Assembly (NCBI GenBank): GCA_001786225.1
Contig: MFVV01000006.1
Coordinates: 1-9,082, forward strand
Length of the DNA: 9,082 bases
DNA from: Candidatus Nomurabacteria bacterium RIFCSPLOWO2_12_FULL_46_14
GTDB taxonomy: Bacteria; Patescibacteriota; Minisyncoccia; Phycocordibacterales; UBA9973
Direction: 5' to 3'
The position numbers and the translations under genes are program-made. Numbering within the stretch: position 1 is the first letter of the stretch; the number at the start of each line of letters is the position of its first letter. Positions 1 to 4,190 of the stretch are shown piece by piece. The notes beneath the pieces were generated by a model. It ran no database searches and was not told where the DNA came from. It was given only the letters and a program-made list of their open reading frames with translations.

Positions 1-114
1 CATTACAACACCTCCGGCCGGGAACTAAAAAAGATAGACAAGGACGTGCTCAAGATCGCCGGCACAAGCCCGGAGCTTGCTCCCCTCTTGGTGGAAAAAC
101 CCCGGGAAGACTAG
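1..114 (+). CDS. C-terminal end of an unrecognised protein (5' partial)
   Basis: Frame 1 is open from the first base to a TAG at 112-114 and gives 37 residues, starting HYNTSGRELKKIDKDVLK and ending LVEKPRED. The third-position bases (gcc, ctc, ttg, gtg, gac) resemble those of the clear genes in the window. Both other + frames are less gene-like, and one stops after 8 codons. The tail is charged and soluble-looking, with no membrane segment or known motif. It ends about 80 bases before a + strand terminator and is convergent with mltG. I do not recognise the family. The fragment is short, so chance openness cannot be excluded. Confidence 0.5.
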   Translation, partial: HYNTSGRELKKIDKDVLKIAGTSPELAPLLVEKPRED

Positions 115-184
115 AGTGGAGCCAATTGTGATTTTTTCGAACGACAAGGCGGTAAATGCGCGAGGAGTGAGAAAAAATTACAAT

Positions 185-214
185 AGCCTGCGTACGCCTT
201 TATTAGGTGTTTTT
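185..214 (+). repeat. 30-base dispersed repeat, copy 1
   Basis: This stretch matches 4106-4135 at 29 of 30 positions; the one difference is T here at 204 and A at 4125. It contains the self-complementary core GCGTACGC and the hairpin arm that forms the terminator at 194-220. Both copies lie just downstream of - strand genes (mltG here, murF at the other copy) and both end in a T-run. Exact conservation of a 29/30 match in non-coding DNA suggests a dispersed terminator-type element rather than chance. Confidence 0.75.
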
Positions 215-220
215 GTTTTT
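194..220 (+). terminator. Rho-independent terminator between convergent genes
   Basis: ACGCCT (194-199) pairs with AGGTGT (205-210), with one G-T wobble, around the loop TTATT. The run TTTTGTTTTT follows at 211-220. It is oriented to end + strand transcription from the partial gene at 1-114. The opposite strand has no T-run in the right place, so it should not end the mltG transcript by the same hairpin. Confidence 0.65.
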
Positions 221-221
221 A

Positions 222-1325
222 TTAACTTTCCTCCACTAAATATTTTTGGATATTCGCTTGGTGCTCCTCGTAGGTCGTGGCGCAATGCGTTACCCGGTCT
301 CGGTCGTGGAGATAATACAGGCAGTCAGTCGCCGTAGGGTTAAGCACCGCCTCTATGGCCGAAATGCCCGGATTGGATATAGGGTGCGGGGGCAGGCCTT
401 TATATTTGTAAGTATTGAAAGGCGAATCAATTTCTTTATCCGCGAGAGTAATCGGCGCCCAGAAGCCGGCACCGGTATCCCCCCGCGCGTATTGCAAAGT
501 CGCGTCTACTCCGAGGGCCATGTTCTGGTTTAGCCGGTTCCAGAGAATCCCGGCGACGAGCGGCATGTCCGCGTTATTGGCGGCTTCGCGCTGGACGATA
601 GAAGCTAGGGTGAGCGCCCGAGCCCAGTTAATATTCTTCGCGGTAAACATCGGCAGATAAGGAGCAAATTTTTCGTTGAATTTAGAAATTAGTCGCCCGG
701 CGATGACAGCGGGTTCTTCATCCACGGGAATAAGGTAAGTGTCCGGATAATACACCCCTTCCACATATTCCGGCCCCTTAGCTTCTCCAGCAGTAAGCCA
801 AGCTGATTTGTCTTTAGCCGACCAGCCTAGAGCATTAGAGAGGATAGTGGCAATCTCTTCTTTTCTTAAACCTTCCTTAATGAAAACCCACTTCATATAA
901 GGCTTGCCGTGGAGCACCTGGCTTATTTGCGTTGGAGTCATTTCTTGAGACAATTTGTAGGCCCCGGACAGAACCGCCGTTTTGGATTTTTCTAAAATAT
1001 TTACAAAGACTGACGCGTCAGTGATAAAGCCGGCATCGGCGAGTTTTTGGGCAATTTGTTCGTTGTCATCCGCAAGCGTCACCACGAACCTGTCCGTGCC
1101 CTCGGGTAGTGGCGGTTCGGGAGGAGGAATATTATTTTCTTTTTTGGGAGTCAAACCCACCGGCCCCGTCACCGAATCGGCGATTGTTTCCACCAGTGCT
1201 TCGGTAATCTTCTTCGGACTATTGCTAAATCTCTCCGAATTATCCGAATGGGCAAGCAAAAAATATCCGCCAATCGCGAAAAGAATGACAAGAATAGAGA
1301 ACCAGATTTTTGGGGAGTTAATCAT
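222..1325 (-). CDS. mltG: Endolytic murein transglycosylase MltG (YceG-like)
   Basis: The 367-residue protein should cleave nascent peptidoglycan strands at the outer face of the membrane, which limits glycan length. Residues 8-24 form one membrane anchor. A Pro-rich linker (about 67-75, PPPEPPLPEG) and a LysM-like domain (about 78-140) follow, then the YceG catalytic region. The family signature is clear: LASIVQREA at 240-248 with E247 aligning to the catalytic Glu, PLVAGILWNRL at 255-265, and SPFNTYKYKGLPPHPISNPG at 301-320. The length fits the family. The ATG at 1325-1323 overlaps the 3' end of the upstream P-loop gene by 8 bases, so the two are probably co-transcribed, although no Shine-Dalgarno sequence is visible. 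Two cysteines, C335 and C348, sit in the final segment, where family members often have Tyr and non-Cys residues. They could form a disulfide outside the membrane. Confidence 0.93.
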   Translation of the reverse strand: MINSPKIWFSILVILFAIGGYFLLAHSDNSERFSNSPKKITEALVETIADSVTGPVGLTPKKENNIPPPEPPLPEGTDRFVVTLADDNEQIAQKLADAGFITDASVFVNILEKSKTAVLSGAYKLSQEMTPTQISQVLHGKPYMKWVFIKEGLRKEEIATILSNALGWSAKDKSAWLTAGEAKGPEYVEGVYYPDTYLIPVDEEPAVIAGRLISKFNEKFAPYLPMFTAKNINWARALTLASIVQREAANNADMPLVAGILWNRLNQNMALGVDATLQYARGDTGAGFWAPITLADKEIDSPFNTYKYKGLPPHPISNPGISAIEAVLNPTATDCLYYLHDRDRVTHCATTYEEHQANIQKYLVEES

Positions 1326-1839
1326 AATATATATGTTTAATTACTTTATTAAAAACCACATTTAAAGGCGCGCTGGTGTTTATTGGCACAGCGCCTCTTT
1401 TTATCATTTTTCGTTTAAATTCCATGTACCAATCTAAGAGCATTTTTTGTTCTGAGTGATGTTTACCAAAGTCATTGTTTATCCTTTTGTTTATTCGTTC
1501 AAGAAAGGTTTTTTTATCACAGTAAAAAAAGAAAATCTTATCAAATAAATTAAAAAAATCAGATTGATTATCAGCAAGTCCAACAACTACGACGATATCC
1601 CCACTTTTATTCATTAATGAAATTAATTTATTTTTTTCGCAAACATATTTATGTGTTTCAAGAAATTCACTACCTATGCCAGAATGCCAATAGGAAACTT
1701 TTTTGGTCTTTTTATTTACCCAATGACACAAACCTTTGATTTCATCGATATCAATCGAAGGAATTCCTTTCTCTTTTAATTTTAAGGCGATGCTGGATTT
1801 ACCAGTACCTGAAATACCAGTTATGTAAAATCTTTTCAT
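1318..1839 (-). CDS. P-loop kinase-like NTPase (adenylate/shikimate kinase fold)
   Basis: The 173-residue protein begins with a beta strand and a Walker A loop, GISGTGKS at residues 8-15. An acidic DIDEI follows at 30-34, where small-molecule kinases place their substrate-binding acid. DIVVVVGLADN at 81-91 looks like the Walker B strand, and the Arg/Lys-rich stretch 112-120 (LERINKRIN) could be the lid. The size and order suit a nucleoside or small-metabolite kinase of the AAA-18/adenylate-kinase type; the substrate cannot be read. The gene is strikingly AT-rich (A/T runs, AAA/TTT/ATT codons) compared with its neighbours, which suggests horizontal acquisition. It overlaps mltG by 8 bases. The ATG at 1839-1837 follows an extended -10 box by only 6 bases, so its mRNA is probably leaderless. 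Confidence 0.8.
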   Translation of the reverse strand: MKRFYITGISGTGKSSIALKLKEKGIPSIDIDEIKGLCHWVNKKTKKVSYWHSGIGSEFLETHKYVCEKNKLISLMNKSGDIVVVVGLADNQSDFFNLFDKIFFFYCDKKTFLERINKRINNDFGKHHSEQKMLLDWYMEFKRKMIKRGAVPINTSAPLNVVFNKVIKHIYYD

Positions 1840-1845
1840 TTTTTT

Positions 1846-1854
1846 ATTTTAACA
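1846..1854 (-). promoter_or_regulatory. Extended -10 promoter, P-loop kinase gene
   Basis: Read on the - strand, TGT followed by TAAAAT (1851-1846) is an extended -10 element. Six A residues separate it from the ATG at 1839, so transcription would begin at or next to the start codon. No convincing -35 box is visible. The geometry is the same as for the gene at 2047. Confidence 0.5.
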
Positions 1855-1883
1855 TAAAAAGATTTAAATTTTTAGATTAAATG

Positions 1884-1892
1884 TGTTATATT
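1884..1892 (+). promoter_or_regulatory. Extended -10 promoter of tRNA-Glu
   Basis: TGT followed by TATATT (1887-1892) is an extended -10 box. It is 8 bases upstream of the first base of the tRNA at 1901, so the primary transcript would start at or just before the mature 5' end. It lies back-to-back with the - strand promoter at 1846-1854. Confidence 0.55.
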
Positions 1893-1900
1893 TTCTTCGA

Positions 1901-1972
1901 GGCCCCATCGTCTAACGGTTAGGACATCGCCTTCTCAAGGCGGTAATCAGAGTTCGATTCTCTGTGGGGTCA
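1901..1972 (+). tRNA. tRNA-Glu (anticodon CTC)
   Basis: A full cloverleaf can be drawn. The acceptor stem GGCCCCA pairs with TGGGGTC (one G-T). The anticodon stem TCGCC/GGCGG closes the loop TTCTCAA, with CTC at the anticodon position. The T stem CAGAG/CTCTG closes TTCGATT. Discriminator base A is at 1972. The next bases are CAAAA, so the CCA end is not encoded and must be added by a nucleotidyltransferase. CTC reads GAG codons for glutamate; a TTC-anticodon Glu tRNA would be expected elsewhere in the genome. Confidence 0.95.
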
Positions 1973-2009
1973 CAAAATGAAACTTGGTCGGGGGTGAGCG
2001 AAAAATAAG

Positions 2010-2030
2010 GAAAGGCTACATCCGCCTTTC
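2010..2030 (+). terminator. Hairpin after tRNA-Glu (possible terminator or operator)
   Basis: GAAAGGC (2010-2016) pairs perfectly with GCCTTTC (2024-2030) around a 7-base loop. It lies 38 bases after the tRNA and could stop tRNA transcription, but no T-run follows. Its right arm almost touches the extended -10 box at 2032-2040, so it also occupies the -35 region of the next promoter and could be a regulator site. The sequence does not decide between the two. Confidence 0.4.
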
Positions 2031-2031
2031 A

Positions 2032-2040
2032 TGCTATAAT
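2032..2040 (+). promoter_or_regulatory. Consensus extended -10 promoter of the small-ORF/HAD unit
   Basis: TGC followed by a perfect TATAAT (2035-2040), then six bases (TAAAGA), then ATG at 2047. With the usual 6-8 base spacing, transcription starts at the A of the start codon, so the mRNA is predicted to be leaderless. No -35 box is visible; the hairpin at 2010-2030 lies there instead. Confidence 0.65.
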
Positions 2041-2046
2041 TAAAGA

Positions 2047-2187
2047 ATGGCGAAAAATGAACCGATGGACAAAGAAAAATACGCAAGGGAGAAAATCCAC
2101 CCCACCCGCCCGCCCCGGCTTAAAGGCAAAGTGAAAAACGCCAAGTCCGGCAGTAAGCGCGGCAAGAAGCGGAAGAGTAAACAATGA
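2047..2187 (+). CDS. Small, very basic 46-residue protein of unknown function
   Basis: This open frame begins MAKNEPMDKEKYAREK and ends in a Lys/Arg tail, SKRGKKRKSKQ. About a third of its residues are Lys or Arg and there are no hydrophobic segments, so it is probably disordered alone and could bind nucleic acid or the ribosome. Three points support it as a real gene. A consensus extended -10 box sits exactly 6 bases before its ATG. Its TGA overlaps the ATG of the HAD gene (ATGA, 2184-2187), which is typical of translational coupling. Codon choice is like that of the neighbours. I do not recognise a family. If it is not translated, the HAD gene would have an untranslated leader of about 137 bases instead. 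Confidence 0.65.
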   Translation: MAKNEPMDKEKYAREKIHPTRPPRLKGKVKNAKSGSKRGKKRKSKQ

Positions 2188-2774
2188 TAAAAGTAATTCT
2201 TTTTGACATTGACGGCATAATAATCACGGGCCGGAAGCATCTCTTCAGCGAACGCTTAGCCAGCGAGTACAATATTTCGCAAGAATTGGTGGAAGAATTT
2301 TTCCGCACGGATTTCCGGGAATGCACTTTCGGCCGAGCGGACTTGAAAGAAAAAATCTCACCCCATCTTGATAAATGGAACTGGGGAAACGGCGTGGAGA
2401 AATTGCTTGAATATTGGTTCACCAGCGAAAACAAAACTGACAAAGAAGTCTTGGATACCGTAAGTCGGCTCCGTTCTCGGGGTATTAAGTGCTACATTGC
2501 CACCAGACAGGAAAAATATCGCTCGCGATACCTACTAGAGACTCTCGGCTTAAGAAAATATTTTGATGGCGCGTTCATCACCTGTGACATCGGCTATGAC
2601 AAATCCCAGACGGAATTTTGGGAATATGTATTAAAAAAATTGGAAGCAAAGCCGGAAGAAATTATGTTTTTTGACGACACAACCAAAAATATCCAATTTG
2701 CGGAAAGCCTGGGAGTAAAAGCGATTTTTTACGAAAACATAAATACTCTCAAAAAACACACCGATTCCCCTTAA
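2184..2774 (+). CDS. HAD-superfamily hydrolase (phosphatase-like)
   Basis: The 196-residue protein carries the four HAD motifs. Motif I is FDIDG with nucleophile D8 and acid/base D10. Motif II is IATRQ with T107. The motif III lysine is probably K140 (YDKSQ). Motif IV is FFDDTTKNI with D164/D165 for Mg2+. Residues 20-85 are helical and would form the C1 cap, as in phosphoglycolate phosphatase or beta-phosphoglucomutase-type members. It is probably a cytoplasmic phosphatase on a small phosphorylated metabolite; the substrate cannot be inferred. The position after D10 is Gly-Ile-Ile rather than the commoner Gly-Thr-Leu. It follows the 46-residue gene with a 4-base overlap. The stop codon TAA (2772-2774) lies at the foot of a strong hairpin (2773-2804). 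Confidence 0.88.
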   Translation: MIKVILFDIDGIIITGRKHLFSERLASEYNISQELVEEFFRTDFRECTFGRADLKEKISPHLDKWNWGNGVEKLLEYWFTSENKTDKEVLDTVSRLRSRGIKCYIATRQEKYRSRYLLETLGLRKYFDGAFITCDIGYDKSQTEFWEYVLKKLEAKPEEIMFFDDTTKNIQFAESLGVKAIFYENINTLKKHTDSP

Positions 2775-2804
2775 GTTTCCCCTAAGTCCGACTTAGGGGA
2801 ACTT
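2773..2804 (+). terminator. Strong hairpin overlapping the HAD stop codon
   Basis: AAGTTTCCCCTAAGT (2773-2787) pairs with ACTTAGGGGAACTT (2791-2804) over 14 bp, with one bulged T and a 3-base CCG loop. The left foot includes the last two bases of the HAD stop codon. No T-run follows, so it may protect the mRNA 3' end or act as a terminator together with the next hairpin rather than be a classic intrinsic terminator. Confidence 0.5.
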
Positions 2805-2810
2805 GGGAAA

Positions 2811-2830
2811 CCCCATCCTGGGATTCGGGG
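2811..2830 (+). other. Second, imperfect hairpin after the HAD gene
   Basis: CCCC (2811-2814) pairs with GGGG (2827-2830), and ATC (2815-2817) with GAT (2822-2824), leaving TC (2825-2826) bulged. It follows the first hairpin by 6 bases. The block GGGGAACT appears after both hairpins (2796-2803 and 2827-2834), as if the unit were partly duplicated. Confidence 0.35.
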
Positions 2831-2897
2831 AACTATAACAAAAAACACACCATCGCGACAGTTAGTGTTGCTTTGGTGCATCTGATATAACTATCGG

Positions 2898-2923
2898 ACA
2901 ACATACGATATATCGTATGTTGT
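2898..2923. repeat. Perfect 26-bp palindrome
   Basis: Each half reads ACAACATACGATA 5' to 3' on its own strand, with the centre between 2910 and 2911 and no spacer. After small asymmetric gaps the flanks continue with TATC on the left and GATA on the right. As DNA it could be a dimeric regulator site. As RNA it could be a long hairpin, although no T-run follows. It lies 112 bases upstream of the -35 box of the DUF4382 promoter. Confidence 0.85.
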
Positions 2924-2962
2924 GTTGATATCAAACAAAGAACAAGGTCTGATTTCCTAGCC

Positions 2963-2971
2963 TGTGGATAA
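2963..2971 (-). promoter_or_regulatory. Perfect DnaA box (single)
   Basis: TGTGGATAA on the + strand is the exact complement of the consensus DnaA box TTATCCACA. An AT-rich tract (about 3001-3062) follows 30 bases downstream. Only one box was found here, and no dnaA, dnaN or other origin gene is in view. It may be chance or a DnaA-responsive site near the DUF4382 promoter. Confidence 0.35.
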
Positions 2972-3034
2972 GTCAAGCGGGAATTGGGATTTGGGCTTTA
3001 TTTTACAATACATTAAATTTATATTAAATTTCTA

Positions 3035-3063
3035 TTGCATTATAATCCTAGGCTGTATATAAT
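3035..3063 (+). promoter_or_regulatory. Sigma-70-type promoter of the DUF4382 gene
   Basis: TTGCAT (3035-3040) and TATAAT (3058-3063) are separated by 17 bases, the ideal spacing. Transcription would start near 3070, giving a leader of about 47 bases. This contrasts with the leaderless arrangement of the upstream genes. A second TATAAT at 3041-3046 has no good -35 partner. Confidence 0.65.
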
Positions 3064-3116
3064 GAAAAAGGCCGAATAGTTTTATTATTAATTATTAGTT
3101 AATTCATAAAAACAAA

Positions 3117-4034
3117 ATGAAAAACACAACAGGCATTATCATCGGGGTAATCGTCTTGATTGCCGCAATCTGGGCCATCACCTATTACAGTGGGCGGAAC
3201 GAGACTCCGGCAGGAACGAGCGGAGAAGAAACCGGTTCCGGTAATTTATACATCAGCATCACTGACCAGACTCTTGCCATAGAGAACGTCAACGAAATAG
3301 ATATGCGGATAAACAAGATAGAGGTGTATAGCAAAGAAGAGGGCTGGATAACTATCGGGAGCGACCCGAAGACTTTCGCCCTCTTGGCGCTTAAGGCCAA
3401 TGGGCAAGCTAAGCTCTACGGTAAAACGGAAGTAAACACCGGACTGTACGAGAGAATACGCGTCACTTTGGGCGAGACGAATGTCCGGACCAAAGCCGGA
3501 GCCACAGTGAAGGCGGTTTTGCCTTCGGCGCAAGTAGTTATCAATTCCAATATCCGGGTCAACGCGGACGCGAACGCCCACGTGACTTTGGATGTGCTGG
3601 CTGACAAATCTCTCCACTTGGCGGCCGGCGGCAAGTATGTCTTCGCGCCGGTAATTTATACCCAGGCGCGCAGTAACGCCAATGTCACTATAAATACGGA
3701 TGAAACGGTGGCAGTTTCCGGCGGACGAGTTGATGCCGACACGCGAATCGGGGTTGACTTAGAAGGCGCTTCCCGGCCGAATTTTGAGCTAATCACGGAT
3801 GGTGGAGCTAGATTGGAAATAAAATCCGTCCTGGGCAATGTGGTCTCCTTCAGTCTGGATGGCCAAAGTTATGTGACTAATATTTCTAAAGTTCAGGAAA
3901 ATGTCACCACCGAAACGCAAACCGAAACCGACGCTTCCAGCTCGCTTAATCTAGACGGCGTATTGGATGTGAATAGTAGCGCAAATACCAACACTAACAG
4001 CAATCTCAATTTGGACTTGAATTCGGTTTACTAA
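3117..4034 (+). CDS. Membrane-anchored DUF4382 domain protein
   Basis: The 305-residue protein starts with a short charged N-terminus and a hydrophobic segment (about 6-24), then a Gly/Ser/Thr-rich linker. There is no lipobox Cys, so it is likely tethered by an uncleaved anchor and faces outward. Residues about 43-185 fit DUF4382: a beta-rich start (NLYISITDQ), the INKIEVYSKEEGW strand-turn near 65-77, PKTFALLAL near 84-92, and the GLYERIRVTL segment near 109-118. Residues 186-265 form another beta-rich part. The tail (265-305) is low-complexity Ser/Thr/Asn (TNTNSNLNLDLN). The molecular function of DUF4382 proteins is not established. It is the only gene of its transcript, with a promoter at 3035-3063 and a terminator at 4115-4142. 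No Shine-Dalgarno sequence precedes the ATG. Confidence 0.8.
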   Translation: MKNTTGIIIGVIVLIAAIWAITYYSGRNETPAGTSGEETGSGNLYISITDQTLAIENVNEIDMRINKIEVYSKEEGWITIGSDPKTFALLALKANGQAKLYGKTEVNTGLYERIRVTLGETNVRTKAGATVKAVLPSAQVVINSNIRVNADANAHVTLDVLADKSLHLAAGGKYVFAPVIYTQARSNANVTINTDETVAVSGGRVDADTRIGVDLEGASRPNFELITDGGARLEIKSVLGNVVSFSLDGQSYVTNISKVQENVTTETQTETDASSSLNLDGVLDVNSSANTNTNSNLNLDLNSVY

Positions 4035-4059
4035 AACAATAAAAACACCTTCTAAAGGC
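4034..4059 (-). terminator. Rho-independent terminator for the dcw operon (murF end)
   Basis: On the - strand GCCTT, loop TAG, then AAGGT (4059-4047, one G-T) forms a short stem. A T-run follows (TGTTTTTATTGTTT, ending at 4034). It is the left arm of the inverted repeat and would end transcription arriving from murF. Confidence 0.6.
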
Positions 4060-4060
4060 C

Positions 4061-4088
4061 GGCTAAAAATTCTGCTGAATTTTTAGCC
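4061..4088. other. Perfect 12-bp hairpin inside the bidirectional terminator
   Basis: GGCTAAAAATTC (4061-4072) and GAATTTTTAGCC (4077-4088) pair perfectly around TGCT. No T-run follows on either side, so it is not a terminator by itself. It may insulate the two converging transcripts or be the core of a mobile palindrome. Confidence 0.7.
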
Positions 4089-4105
4089 TAAGACTCCGGC
4101 TCGTC

Positions 4106-4135
4106 AGCCTGCGTACGCCTTTATAAGGTGTTTTT
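4106..4135 (+). repeat. 30-base dispersed repeat, copy 2
   Basis: It matches 185-214 at 29 of 30 bases. The base change here (A4125) lengthens the terminator stem by one pair compared with copy 1. It lies 56 bases beyond the murF stop codon and supplies most of the right arm of the nested inverted repeat. Confidence 0.75.
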
Positions 4136-4142
4136 ATTGTTT
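4115..4142 (+). terminator. Rho-independent terminator of the DUF4382 gene
   Basis: ACGCCTT (4115-4121) pairs with AAGGTGT (4125-4131), with one G-T, around the loop TAT. TTTTATTGTTT follows. It is oriented to stop + strand transcription from DUF4382, 80 bases after its stop codon. Confidence 0.7.
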
Positions 4143-4186
4143 GTTTTTTGTTTTTTGTTTTTTGTTTTTTGTTTTTTGTTTTTTTT
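4143..4186. repeat. Heptanucleotide tandem repeat (GTTTTTT)6
   Basis: G residues occur at 4143, 4150, 4157, 4164, 4171 and 4178, each followed by six T, with eight T after the last. On the murF strand it reads as (AAAAAAC) units and begins 4 bases after the murF stop codon. The purity and 7-base period suggest replication slippage, and copy number may vary between strains. It lies in the murF 3' untranslated region, outside both terminators. Confidence 0.85.
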
Positions 4187-4190
4187 CTTG

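Larger units (their letters stand above)
2775..3116. other. 340-base non-coding stretch between HAD and DUF4382 genes
   Basis: No convincing gene is present on either strand. In order the stretch holds the hairpin at 2773-2804; a second imperfect hairpin at 2811-2830 (CCCC-ATC with GAT-TC-GGGG); a 26-bp perfect palindrome at 2898-2923; the short palindrome TTGATATCAA at 2925-2934; a perfect DnaA box at 2963-2971; an AT-rich tract from about 3001; and a promoter at 3035-3063 with a leader of roughly 47 bases. Confidence 0.75.
4034..4142. repeat. Nested inverted repeat / bidirectional terminator
   Basis: Arms 4034-4059 and 4117-4142 are inverted copies, 26 bases long with one mismatch (C4052 opposite T4124). 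Each arm alone is a small hairpin plus T-run, so each strand ends in its own terminator, and the whole can also fold as one long stem. The left arm starts at the final base of the DUF4382 stop codon. Inside lie a perfect 12-bp hairpin (4061-4088) and a small GGCT/AGCC stem. Confidence 0.8.

Noticed and set aside
77..337. + strand open frame crossing the convergent gap into mltG
   Set aside because: It runs through the terminator and the 30-base repeat and then antisense to mltG. The frame-1 gene end at 1-114 explains the left part better.
1901..1972. Integration (att) site in tRNA-Glu
   Set aside because: No integrase gene and no direct repeat of the tRNA 3' end was found in the window.
2120..2443. 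- strand open frame opposite the small basic gene and HAD
   Set aside because: It is antisense to a HAD gene with all four motifs, and its Ser/Arg-rich translation looks like reverse-strand noise.
2925..2934. TTGATATCAA palindrome as a separate regulator site
   Set aside because: Ten base pairs of AT-rich symmetry are common by chance, so it is mentioned only as part of the non-coding stretch.
4143..4186. CRISPR-like array
   Set aside because: The 7-base units have no spacers and no cas genes are present. This is a simple tandem repeat.
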